A stretch of 64,000 nucleotides of DNA from Plantago major (taxonomy: Eukaryota > Streptophyta > Magnoliopsida > Lamiales > Plantaginaceae), in the NCBI GenBank assembly GCA_026545765.1, contig CM048844.1, forward strand, positions 50,433,401 to 50,497,400, written 5' to 3'. The position numbers and the translations under genes were made by a program. Shown in pieces: positions 11,601 through 22,289 of the stretch. How positions within the stretch are numbered: position 1 is the stretch's first letter; every line of letters starts with the position of its first letter. The notes under the pieces were generated by a model. It did not search any database. It was not told the origin of the DNA and saw only the letters and a program-made list of their open reading frames with translations.

Positions 11601-13556
11601 AACAACATGCTCATGTTATTTCTGAGCTTCAACAAGCTCTATTGCTGGTGTTGCTTGTTCAGCAACAATCTCCTAAATAGGAGTCTCTTGATTGATCTCC
11701 TGTGAAAGTAAAGAGTTAGATTTCTGGACAAGTTTAGACATTAAAAAGCAAAGGTTAGTAATCTGATCAACCTATTCTCTGATAGGAGATGTAGGTTTCT
11801 GAACCTCTGGGTTCACTTGTTCTTCATCCATCTTTTTACTTGAAGTCTGAAAAGGAAATAAATTAGTAAAAGAAGTAAGAATATAAGCAATGGACAAGTC
11901 ACAATTACTAGAAGTTGGTACAACCTGCTGTGCCTCAGCAGGGTTGGCAGCTTCAAGTTCTTGCTCAGGGTTGCCAATGTTATCCCTGTTGTCTTGCTCT
12001 TCCTCTTCCTCTATCACAAGGTCATTTCCTTCTGGGACTTGATCCATAGTTGTGCTCTTTCCTTGGAGGTTCTCAATGTTGATCTCCTGTAACCTTTGCA
12101 GGTTAGTTGGAGATTTAGCCTTGTTTAAATGAGTGTGCTCACTAGATTTGGCCTTATCTTGAGATCTCTGAATCTCTTCTCCAGCAAGCTCCTCAGCTTT
12201 CATGAAAGGCTGTACAGGATCAGCATCACCCTCAGGAATGTCAATATCCATCATCAGGTGTTCCTCAGCAATCTTCAATGCCTCACTAGTCTCAGCAACC
12301 CTTGGTGGCGCTAGAGGACTAGGAGTATCATCAACCAAAACTTCTACCAAGTCAGCTTGGTTGTCTCCCAGTTGTGTAGATGCATTAAGGATCGCAAGAT
12401 CATCCTCAACATCGTCTTCTTGGTTGCTGGGTTACGTTGGTTTCTAAGCAACAACATTTAGAGAGGGTGCCTTCTTTGCTTTCTTGACCCTCTTGGTCTT
12501 TGGAGCATCCTGCTCTCCTTTGATTTGCTTCCTTTTCTTGTTGACTCCGGTTGCTGAAGAACCGGCAGTCTGATAGCTCAGAGCAAGGAGCTTCTTTTGG
12601 TGCAGAGAGTAGATGTACTTGTTTATCAGGCAGCTTCTATGTACTTCCACTGGGTTTCTGAGCTTCAATCCTAGTCTCTCTAGCAACCAACAGACCTTCA
12701 ACCGAAACTTTACATTTCCCACAGGTGAAACCTTCTCAGCATCCTATTTCAACTTGAAATTTCTGGCCATTTTCACGAATTTAATGTAAGTGTACTTGGC
12801 CCAGTTGAAAGTGGTGTCCTTTGATCTCAACTTGTGCATCAGAATCCATCTTTCCCAGTTGATTTGATCAACCCCTCCATCATTGGAGAACACACACTTT
12901 GCCAGGATGAGCGCCAGCAAGCTCCATCCTGTAGATATCATTCTCCTTCTCATGTTTGGCTGATCAAACATGTTTGGAGCCCCTACTTCAGAATCCACAT
13001 TCCTTATCTCAGAGTACATATCCTGTACTCCATCCCTTTTTTCTTCATCTTCAACATCCACCTCAGAGACTTCTTCAGTCTTAGCGTTGTCAAAGTATTC
13101 AGCAAAACTTTCCCAAGAAAGCTCAATATCATGCCCTTGAACCTTAGTGGTCAAGAGTGCATTTTCAGCACCCTCTTCCTCTTGAGGTTCAGTGATGATT
13201 GAGTTGTTGTAAAACACAATCACATCCACTATTGATAACCCAGTAGGGACGACAGGTGTGAAGTGGAAAATTCCGGCAGCCTTTAAGCAGTCGATAACCT
13301 CCTTTATTTCGGCTTGAGTGCCGATGCCGGAACCCATGAGGTATTCCTCCACAGCGGCTCCTCCCCAGTGCATCTGTGATGTGCAGGGTTTTTCGTTCCA
13401 CTGGAAAAAGTCAAAATCGCCGGTGACTTTCTCGTTGGTAATAACCACCTTCTTCACCGATGATTTGGCGGTGGTTTCAATCGGAGCAGGTGGTGGTGCT
13501 TGGGTAGATGATACGCCTTGTGACTTGGTACCATTGGTGATTCTCTTTGGTGCCAT
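8674..13556 (-). pseudogene. Copia 1 third ORF, about 4.9 kb
   Basis: It begins MAPKR at 13556 and ends in TAG at 8674. N-terminal region (13556-12744): a WGGAxVEEYL motif and, about 50 residues later, GLSIVDVIVFYNNS, also found in copia 2. Next come a Lys/Arg-rich nuclear-localisation-like stretch (NKKRKQ, KRVKKAKK; about 12460-12540), acidic and Gln/Glu-rich segments, a conserved segment near 11400-11500 (FKKWQK), a coiled-coil region with RTTSLVITQKDL at about 10080, and the C-terminal module (YEYFFLDKEQ, SDLRIEHAWLWGR). I place three small phase-0 introns at 11924-11847, 11771-11700 and 11591-11517. The frame is broken by TAG codons at 12744, 12444, 11772, 10755 and 10009 and by a frame change between about 10890 and 11000. 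No convincing membrane span is present, so an envelope role is unlikely. Function is unknown. Confidence 0.8.
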
Positions 13557-13737
13557 TTTATATAGTAGTCGGATTTAGAGAGTGGTTGGTAAGAGTGTTT
13601 TGTTTGTTTCTTCACTGTGAACTGCGAGTGTTTTGTAGAGAAGAAAGAAAATTTTGCTAATAGAGTGTAAATGTTTGAGACTTGGATGAAAAAAATCCTT
13701 TTATGTCTCAGTTAATTTGTGCAACATTACTTGCATC

Positions 13738-13767
13738 AATACATACAAATCGTATTTTGTATGTATT
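13738..13767. repeat. 12-bp inverted repeat upstream of third ORF
   Basis: AATACATACAAA at 13738-13749 and its perfect reverse complement TTTGTATGTATT at 13756-13767 enclose 6 bases. Copia 2 keeps a partly decayed version at about 53238-53270. Confidence 0.85.
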
Positions 13768-14310
13768 GTACAGGTGTTAGCAATTCTACTTTCTCTCTTT
13801 CATTAAATGCGACGTGCCCCACTTTCTTTGTAACTACCCACGTTCTAATCTCAACCATTGATAAAATAGCGCTTTTCACGCGACGGGTTGGTTTGCTTGT
13901 TCAACAATGATGAAAAGCAAATGGTACTGTGTCCGTTTAATGCTTCCATTTCCGAAAAACGTTTCACATTTTTGTCTCAAGTAACATCAGGTTGCTCATG
14001 CTATTGAGTATAGACATCTCTGTACTAATTTTGTCATAATCTAGAGATTTAAAACTTTATCACTAAAATAGCATCGTTTCTGAAAATCTCTGACTATGGT
14101 TGACTCACAGTTTATCAGAAAACTGTTGTAGGTCAACTTTCATCAAATTATGTTCCCCCTCACTTAGTTGTCTCAACTTTTAGAACTTTGTGTGTGACTT
14201 TCTTCTTCAGAAAGCATTAACACCTCTTCAGTGAGGTTTGGTCTTGTGTGCCAGTCTCAGAGACCTAGTTAGTATTTTGTTGTTTCTTATTCAGAAACGT
14301 TTTAGGTGCA

Positions 14311-14407
14311 TTTCTGAGTCCCCGTCTCAGAAATACGTAAGTATACCTTTCTGAGTACCCGTCTCAGAGAGTTTCTAGGATACCTCTCTGAGTTCCCGTC
14401 TTAGAAA
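14311..14407 (-). repeat. Three 37-bp tandem hairpins directly after pol
   Basis: Hairpins lie at 14311-14333, 14348-14370 and 14385-14407, at 37-bp spacing. On the plus strand each has arms TTTCTGAG and CTCAGAAA (or close variants) around a 7-base loop TNCCCGT. The array begins about 11 nt past the pol stop (14418). Copia 2 has the same loop with different but still complementary arms. Confidence 0.85.
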
Positions 14408-14417
14408 GTTCCTTTAG

Positions 14418-16090
14418 TTAGGCATTGTCATTAGTCCAAGACTATGTCTTAGAGACAAAAACCTACCTTCTTGTAGAGGTTTTGTGAAAATGTCAGCAAG
14501 CTGGTCTTCAGTACCAATTTTGACAAGTTCTATATTGCCTTTCTCAACATGATCTCTTATGAAGTGATGTCTAACATCAATGTGCTTTGTTCTTGCATGA
14601 AACTTGGAATTCTGTGTAATGGCAATAGAACTTGTGTTGTCACAAAATATTGGAGTCTTTACTTCATTGAGTTCATAATCTCTGAGTTGTTGTTATATCT
14701 ACAAGATTTGTGAAGCACAACACCCAGCAGCAATATACTCTGCTTCAGTGGTTGAAGTGGAAACTGAATTTTGTTTCTTTCTGAACCAAGATATCAATCT
14801 AGAGCCAAGGAATTGACATGTTCCTGAAGTGGTCTTTCTATCAAGTAGTGATCCAGCAAAGTCAGTATCTGAGTAACCTACCAAATTCAATCCACTATCT
14901 TTTTGATACCATAATCCAACTTCCACTATACCTTTGACATACTTCAGAATCTTCATTGCAATGTTGTAATGTGACATCATAGGATTTGATTGAAATCTTG
15001 CACACACTCCAACTGCAATTTGAATATCTGGTCTACTTGCTGTGAGGTACAGTAGTGAACCAATGAGCTTTCTGTATTTGTGTTCTTCAACACTTTTGTC
15101 ATCTTGAGTATAGCTCATCATGGTTCCAATGCTTATGGGTATTTTAGCTATCTTTTTAGAAGGCTTAACACCAAACTTGTTGAGCATGTCCTTAGCATAC
15201 TTTGTTTGACTAATGAAGATTCCATCCTTGAGTTGTTTGACTTGCAATCCTAGGAAATAATTCATTTCTCCCATCATACTTATTTCAAATTTACTTTTCA
15301 TGAGCTGGGCAAAGTCTTCACAAAGTTGATTGTCTTTTGATCCAAAGATGATATCATTATCATCCACATATATCTGGACGAAAAGTAGTTTCCCATCATG
15401 TTAAGTGTGAAGAGAGTTTTATCAACTTCTCCTTTCTTAAAACCGCTAGTCTACAAATACTTGGCTAAAGTATCATACATGCTCTTGGAGCCTGTTTCAG
15501 TCCATATAGAGCTTTCTGAAGCTTATAGATAAGTCTGCTTTCTGAGGGAACTTCAAAATCGGGTGGTTGATCAACATAGACCTCTTCACTTAGTTCACCA
15601 TTCAGGAATGCACTTTTCACATCCATTTGGTAAACTTTGAAGTCCATGTGAGCTACAAAGGCAAAGAATAGTCTGATTGCATCCAATCTTGCATCTGGAG
15701 AATAGGACTCATCAAAATCCAGACCTTCAGTTTGAGTAAATCCTTTAGCAACCAACCTAGATTTGTTTCTTGTGATTTCACCATTCTCATTCATCTTGTT
15801 TCTGAACACCCACTTGGTTCCAATTACTGAGGTACCTTCTTTGTAAGGAACTAAGTTTCAGACTTTGTATCTCTTAAATTGGTCTAGCTCTTCTTGCATA
15901 GCTGAGATCCAATTTTCATCATTAAGAGCTTCCTCAATGGTTTTGGGTTCTATTTCAGAAATGAAGCAACCATAAAGTGAGTTTGCTTATTCAGCAATCT
16001 TCTTTCTGGTTCTTACTCCATCATTGATTGATCCAATCACATCCTTTGTTGGATGATGGTCTTTTATCCTTCTTCTTGCATTTCTGGTCT
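14418..16090 (-). pseudogene. Copia 1 reverse transcriptase and RNase H
   Basis: The RT_copia (RVT_2) domain is recognisable: [44 protein letters not shown], the YVDD loop near 15355, FLGLQVKQL, then RNase H (SRPDIQIAVGVCARF, TSTTEAEYIAAGCCASQ). The C-terminal end is EDQLADIFTKPLQ and pol stops at 14418. Breaks include a 1-base loss after RAW-Y (about 15470), a TAG shortly after it, a TAG in place of the Trp found in copia 2 at 14699, and a 6-base in-frame insertion giving YVDDNDIIFG in the catalytic loop. It would convert element RNA to cDNA in the virus-like particle, but this copy cannot be active. Confidence 0.92.
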
Positions 16091-17430
16091 TATGTGGATC
16101 AATATCATCAAGATGATTGTTCATAGATTCATCAGACACTTGTTCATTGTTTGAGATATCTGAGTTAGGATGATGATCACAGGAAAGAGGTTCAGCAACT
16201 TCTTTAATAATATCTTCAACAAACGGTTTCTGAGTATCCAGTGGGGAATCATTTCTGAATTCTTTGCAGGAAATTCCTCATCATGTTTTAGAGTCATCTG
16301 GTTGTCACTAGGCCTATCTCTTGGCTTTTCATCGTCAGAGTCATCCTTAATGGTCACAACAAGTTTCTTTCCATCTGGAGCACTTTCCTCAGAATCCTTG
16401 ATCATTAACTCTTTAAATTTCTTATGAAGGTTAGTCTCTGCAACCTCTCCTAGCTTTGTTTCATAGAAAATAACATGAACGGATTCTTCGATCTTTTGTG
16501 TTCTTTTGTTGAATAATCTATAAGCCTTGCTATTCAGAGAGTATCCAAGAAATATTCCTTCATCTGCCTTTGGTTGAAATGTTCTTAAGTATTCTTTTCC
16601 ATTGTTAAGAACAAAACATTTACAACCAAACACTCTTAGATGTGTGATGTTTGGGGGTCTTCCAACCAACAACTCATAAGGAGTCTTATCATGGAATTTG
16701 TTTATCAAACATCTATTCTGAGTGTAGCAAGCAGTGTTGACTGCTTCAACCCAATAGATTTCACTTATTTCAGTGTTAGCAAGCACTGTTCTTGCTGCTT
16801 CATTTAGGGTTCTATTTTTCCTCTCAGCAATCCCATTTTGTTGGGGTGTCCTCACTGAGGAAGTTGGTGTTGTATACCTTTGCAGGTACAAAACTCCTTT
16901 ATGTACTGATTAACAAATTCAATACCATGGTCAGTTCTTATGACAGAAACCTTGTCATTTTTCATCACTTCTAGCTTATTCAGCAGGGAAGGAATTTCTA
17001 CCCTAGTTTCTGACTTATGTTTCAGGAAGATTACCCAAGTGAATCTTGAATAATCATCCACAACAACTAGACCAGACTTTTTGCTCACATAACTGGTTAC
17101 TGAGGATTCAAAGAGATCCATATGTAACAGTTGTAGAGGTCTTGTACTTGAGTGCCTCACTTTTGAATTAAAAGAAGCTTTAGCCTGTTTTCTTAGTTGA
17201 GATGCTGAGCATAATCCATCCTTTCTGAATGTCATACTAGGCAGACCAACAACTAGCTCCTTCTTGGATAGCTTGTTCAGAGTCTTGAAGTTCAAGTGGC
17301 TTAATCTTTTGTGCCATAGCCATCCACTCTCCAGTGAAGTTGATTGACTCACCAGGAGGCATGTATCAGTCTGAGCAGTTGTTCTATCAACATCATAGAG
17401 ATTTCCTTTCCGCTTGGCAACCAATACTAC
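16091..17430 (-). pseudogene. Copia 1 integrase
   Basis: The GAG_pre-integrase zinc region comes first (WLWHKRLSHLNFKTL), but the second Cys of the CxxC pair is Ser here (CSAS, against CSAC in copia 2). The rve core follows with HMDLFESS, RTDHGIEF and, after a frame change near 16860, TPQQNGIAERKNRT; these carry the D, D and E of the catalytic triad. The C-terminal part has PYELLVGRPPNITHLRVFGC and KADEGIFLGYS, typical for copia. It would insert the cDNA into chromosomes. Loss of a zinc ligand and the frameshift make it a pseudogene. Confidence 0.9.
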
Positions 17431-17770
17431 CTTCTTTAACTCATTGTCAAGCAGCTTGCATTCTTTAGACTTGATCATCACTGTACAGCCTTTGTCAGTA
17501 AACTGACACATTCTAAATAGATTGTAATCCAAGTCTTGCACAAATAGTACTCCTTTGATAAGTGTATTTCCAATCTGAACATCTCCCATTCCAATGGTAG
17601 GATGAGAGTCTCCTCCAGAATATCATATGAGTGGGCCATTTCTGACCGTCTTGTAGTTGAGCAGATTTGCTTTGTTTCCTCTCATGTGCTTTCCACAACC
17701 ACTATCAAAGTGCCATGCAGGCTCTGAATCAGCTCTTAGTGTTGTGTTCAACACAACAAAAGAAAGCTAG
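17431..17770 (-). pseudogene. Copia 1 aspartic protease
   Basis: The active-site motif WHFDSGCGKHM lies at about 17675-17710 and is followed by the glycine-rich flap-like part and LDYNLFRMCQF, as in copia retropepsins. A TAG stop near 17620 (where copia 2 has a sense codon) breaks the frame. It would cleave the Gag-Pol polyprotein. Confidence 0.85.
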
Positions 17771-19914
17771 TCTAGTTCATTATAATGGTACCCACTAAAA
17801 GTAGGAACCCAAGTTTTGGTGTTCTTTCTGGGAATCATCTTTTGTCTTGCTCAGCCATAAGGAGGAGTGTTTCCAAAAAGTTTCTGAGCCTTTTAGTTCA
17901 AATCTATCTTCTGATGTGGAGTTCTTCTTAGTGCACCTCTCTTGTTCAGAGAATTGTCTTGTGATTGTTTCTCAGCAACCTCCTTCCTTCTTTCACGTGT
18001 TCTGTCTCGAGAGTTCATCTGAGCATTCTCTTTGTTTCTCTTGATTTGGTTACTTTCTTCAGCACGCTTCCTTATGTAGCATTTTTGCTCCATTTGATAT
18101 TCATGGAAAAATCTCTTTGTGAGATCTTTGTAACCTAGGCCTTGTCTCTGAGTTGGAGCTGTCTGCACTCTGCTCTTAGCAACCTTGCTGCACTCAGATC
18201 TCTTTGGTTTCTGACACTTTTCTTTTCTCAGAAACCTGAGTTTGATGGATACACTTTTCAGTGATTCTGACGATTTCTTTGGTTAGAACTTTCATACCTT
18301 TGTCATTCTGAGGTCTCAATGTTGTCTGGCCAATGACATAGGTTTCTTTTCACTTATCTTCAGATTTTCAAAAATCTTTCTTGTATCACTCTTGTTTAGA
18401 GTGGTTTCTTCATTTGTAGAACCAGTGTGTCCAAGACCTTCTGTTCCAGAATCCTCTCTCATTCGGGATTGTATCTCCGGGAGAGTATTACTTGCCCTCA
18501 TGTAGGATTTGAAGGTAATTTCCATCTTTCTGAGTTGAGCATTTTCTTCAGTGACCTTCTCAAGTTTCTTTTGGGTCGCAACTTTGTTTGCTTCTAACTC
18601 AGTAATCTTGGACTTAAGGATTGCTATTTCAACATCCTTATTATCACTTGAGATTTTTCATTTTGTCACCATTTCTTCAGCAATGAGTTCCTCATTTATG
18701 TTGATATGCTCATTTAATGCAGCTATCTCAACATCTTTGGCATGAGAAATCATTTTGAACTGTGTTGCCATATCTTCTGCCAGTGTTTCCAGATCTGTGG
18801 TGATTTTGTCTTTCTAAGGATGCTATTTCAGCGTCGTTTCTTGCAATGATTAAAGTGAACTCTGAACATTTATTGTCCAGCTTTTCACAGAAATCTTTGT
18901 AGTACTTGGCTTCCGCAACACTTTCAATTTGCATTTTGGCCAATCTCCGAATCTCTTGACTTAGATGTTCTAAGTTTTCTATTCCACCATCATCACTATC
19001 ATAATTAGCATTTTTGGAAGTAGAGCATACCTGATCAGTGACTAGGCATTCTTCAATGTTGGAGTAATCTGGATAGATTTCTTCAGTCATTGCACAATGT
19101 TCCTTTTGTACTCCAAAATCAACAATTTCATGAGTGATTCCACATGCTTCATTTTCATCTTTAGAATCCTCATCTTCAGAAGTTGATTCAATATACAGTG
19201 CATCCAGCTAGATTTGTATTTTCTTCCTTTCTTCAGAAAGCATGGCTTTCTGAACCTTTCTGAAGTTTCTTCTTTCCTTTCTGTCTCCGAATTTTCCCTT
19301 AGCCAACAATGGACAATCTCTTGTGAAATGTCCAGGTTGTTGACACTGAAAACACAAATCATTTCCAACAGCAGGCACTTCTTGAGATGTACCTTTCTGA
19401 GGAGTCTTGTTCAGAGAGCTAGAACCATATTGCAGATTCTTGTAGGTTTGATAATTTGGGCCTAGATGCTTTTTCAGCTTCTCTTTGGTTTTTCTTCTTT
19501 CAATCTCCTGGCTGACATATTATCTCATATGTTTTACAACTAATGCATGATCTTCAGGAGCTTCTTTAGAATCTTTCTTTTCAGAAACATTCTTGGTTAC
19601 CAAAGCAACATTCAGCACTGTTTCAGCAGACATGATTTCTCTTTGCTTGGTCTCATAATTCATAGCTGCAAGATGTGAAAAAAACTCTAAAGGTGTGACA
19701 GATGGTATACCTTGGTTGTAGTAGAAGTTTTGAGTACTTGTAAATTCTTGGTTCAGACTTCTGATAATGGTTTTTACTCTTCTTCTGAGTCTGAATACCT
19801 GTTTCCTTCTCCCAAGGCAGCCATTTCACTCATAAGAGTGGTGAATCTAAAGTCAAGCTCTTCAAGGGTTTCAGTTGGGTCTTGCTTAAAGTTTTGGAAC
19901 TTCAATTTTAGGAC
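17771..19914 (-). pseudogene. Copia 1 gag and gag-protease linker, 5'-truncated
   Basis: Gag (UBN2 type) is recognised from FQNFKQDPTETLEELDFRFT at about 19870 and from a CCHC zinc knuckle CFQCQQPGHFTRDC at about 19320-19360. Acidic, coiled-coil-rich sequence follows (19090-18730), then a basic linker up to the protease. Frames are interrupted many times. The first 500 or so bases of gag, present in copia 2 (59270-59790), are missing: at 19914 the sequence switches to a copy of the host LTR flank. Confidence 0.8.
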
Positions 19915-19944
19915 TTCAAGAGATAGGATTTTGTAAGGGGAACT
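19915..19944 (+). repeat. Copy of host flank at the inner edge of the copia 1 5' LTR
   Basis: TCAAGAGATAGGATTTTGTA and the following bases are the same as 6768-6797 apart from one base (GGGAAACT against GGGGAACT). At 6768 this is host LTR sequence; here it stands where the primer-binding site and gag start should be. Confidence 0.85.
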
Positions 19945-21513
19945 TGTTGGTCCCTTAGACAACAAGGTTAAAGTCTAGAAGGGGGGGGGGGGGTGAATAG
20001 ACATTAAAAACTTTTTGTTATCTAACACGGTTTCTCAGCAAGGTGAGCTTGCTGATACTTATATTAGTTCAGAGAGCAGAAGTCTTTAATACAATTAAGT
20101 GCAGTCAGAAAGCTTGTAATAGATAAATAGATAAAGTAATGTAGAGCTTTGCTGAAAAGTAAAGTGCAAACAGTTTATAGTGGTATCTGAAGGTGGTAAT
20201 CCTTCAACTAATCAACTTCGCCCTTGGTAGGACTTGAATTCACTATTTAAGGTTTATGAGATCCGTTACAAAAGCCCTACACTAGCCAAATCCCTTTCCC
20301 TCATAAGTTACCAACTCAGGATCCTTTGAATCCTCTTTCCTTAGCTAACCCAAGCTAAGTACTCCGATTCCCAAGAGACTTTCCTTAGCTAATCCAAGCT
20401 AAGTAATCACTCTCTTGTTGTTAAACTCCGAGGATTATTCCTTGGCTTTCTCAGCATATGTACTTCCTGTATCCTCATGCCTGTTTGTTGTTTTAATGTA
20501 GTGGTTTGTTCTAGGTAGTGATCACCTTGATAACAATGTTTCAATTATCTTAGTAATCAAAGAAACTCAACTATAATCCTATATTTCAAGGACTAAGTCT
20601 AGTGTTTCTATGTTCCAAGACTTGTCTTTGTTCAGAGGAAATAACTGACACTTGGTATAAACACAAGTATGTTCTACTTCTTCACAAATAGCTAATCAAC
20701 GCTTAAGTGTTGTTGGAGTTGTTGGCACTTAGTGAACCAGAAGAAATCTGAGTCGCAACTTCGAATACAAGAGCTTTCTGAGAAAGAGTTCTTGGATACT
20801 TAAGAGATTTCTAGTGATTCTAAATTAATTGTGAGCTTGTGTGATTTTCAGTGCTTGTAGTTGGTTGGACGTTCGTCTTCGTGTTGGTGTATCCATCACA
20901 ACTGCTAAGTGATCCTTTTATAGTGAACAATGGAGCCGTTTGAAATACTATATGTTGAATAGACATTTTCAATTTCGACTAGATGTCACTATCATAGTAC
21001 ATTCGACCTTTGTCTCTTTGTGTCAAGCCAGCAGGCTTTTCTGAGAGATGTCTAATATAGCATTAAATGAATTGTACTATTTGGACTTTTAACCACAACG
21101 GTCAGATAGTTTCTCAACATCTAGAAGATTCAGAAACCTCTTTGCTATTGCAATGCTATCACCTCTTCAGATACCTTTCAGAAACCTTGAGAATTTGGTC
21201 GCAACTTGATGGTTTCTGAGCGGTGGCATTCTGAGAGTTGTTGCCTTTCTTATAGAGATAAACTTATGAAGTTTACTTGAGTCTTCATGTCTTCAGTAGT
21301 CTTCCTGGCTGAGTGGTCTTCAAATCTTCGAAAGATAAAATTAAAATTACATCAGAGACCTAACTCCTATACAAGTGACTATTCTATCATACTAAGTAAT
21401 GTTTTTCCTTTACAATGTCCTCTAATAACCTTTGGACTTAGGAATACTAATCACCTTTCTGAGCTATGTAGACATGTGAGATTTCTCATCAAAATCTTAA
21501 GTAAATCCTAACA
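19945..21513 (-). mobile_element. Copia 1 5' LTR (right)
   Basis: It runs TGTTGG to CTAACA, 1.57 kb, the partner of 6798-8375. A run of 13 G lies at 19981-19993. Its left side lacks the Met-tRNA primer site that copia 2 has at 59798-59809. Confidence 0.92.
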
Positions 21514-21839
21514 GAACCTATCATCTTATCTTAGTGGATTCAAGTCCTGAGAAAGGACGAGTGGATTAGTTGAGGGATTACGCCACCCTCAGATACCACT
21601 ATAAAGCTTTGTGTTATTTACTTACTACACTTCACTTATTGCTTTATTTACTTGCTGATTACTTACACACTTCATAGCTTGCTGACACATGCACTTAACA
21701 CAAAAGTCTTTCGCTCTTTGAATATAAGTATGAGATACCTGTAAAGATATCTGAGAAACTGTTTTATCGACAAAAGTTTAAAAAGATTATTCACCCCCCC
21801 CCCCTATAGTCTTTTACTTTGCCATTATCTAGACCAACA
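21514..21839 (+). mobile_element. Outer copia 3' LTR, second part
   Basis: It continues the LTR interrupted at 6797: GTGGATTAGTTG and GATTACGCCACC are the reverse complement of the 42500 region. A run of 11 C lies at 21794-21804. It ends ACCAACA, after which Athila integrase sequence starts. Confidence 0.85.
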
Positions 21840-22289
21840 ACGACCCTCTGTCGCTGATGACAACTCTTGGAGTGCCAAACCAGCATAAAATAATCTTGGC
21901 AAGAAAAGAGACAACAACTTTCGAATCATTAGTCCGGGTAGGAATTGCTTCGACCCATTTTGTGACATAATTAACAATTACTAGAATGTATTCGAAGTTT
22001 CTACTTTTAGGAAAGGGTCACATAAAATCTATGCCCCACATAGCAAAAGGTTCAACTACTAGATTATTAGTGAAGGGCATCTCATTCCTCTTGCTAATGT
22101 TCCCACTTCTCTGACAAGGATCACAACTAATGGAAAATTTATGGGCATCTTTGAAAAGAGAGGGCCAGAAAAAACCCGATTGGAGAACTTTCAAAGTTGT
22201 TTTTCAGCCATTGTAGTGCCCACAACATTGCATAGTGTGGCGGAAATTTAGGATGCTCTCTACTTCTTCCTCTGGGACGCATCTTGTCG
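21840..22289 (-). pseudogene. Outer Athila integrase fragment
   Basis: On the minus strand the zinc-binding H2C2 region (with CDPCQRSGNIS) and the start of the integrase core ([26 protein letters not shown]) are readable. The fragment ends just after the second catalytic Asp, where the outer copia LTR is inserted. One in-frame stop (TAG before KTTLKV) is visible near 22205. It belongs to the same element as the RT at 22801-23776. Confidence 0.85.

Larger units (their letters stand above)
13557..14417 (-). other. Copia 1 spacer between pol and third ORF
   Basis: There is no long frame. Minus-strand order: hairpin array just after the pol stop, about 500 bases of AT-rich sequence, a perfect 12-bp inverted repeat (13738-13767), an AT-rich TATA-like CATAAAAGG near 13700, and ACTATATAAA abutting the ATG at 13556. 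The same order occurs in copia 2 (53016-53859), so the layout is inherited rather than accidental. Confidence 0.7.
6798..21513 (-). mobile_element. Copia 1: nested minus-strand Ty1/copia element with third ORF
   Basis: Two LTRs (6798-8375 and 19945-21513) in the same orientation enclose a polypurine tract, a third ORF, a spacer with hairpins, pol (RT/RNase H, integrase, protease) and gag, all on the minus strand. At 14.7 kb it is longer than the usual copia element (5-10 kb) because of the 4.9-kb third ORF. A Met-tRNA primer site plus a third ORF after pol is the layout of the SIRE/Maximus lineage, which I infer rather than prove. The host LTR continues on both sides; the flanks AAACT (left) and GAACC (right) are an imperfect 5-bp target duplication. 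The 5' end is abnormal: the primer site and gag start are missing, replaced by a copy of the left flank. Confidence 0.9.

Noticed and set aside
8674-13556. Envelope gene, making copia 1 an endogenous retrovirus
   Set aside because: No signal peptide, furin-like site or clear membrane span; acidic, basic and coiled-coil composition and small introns point elsewhere.
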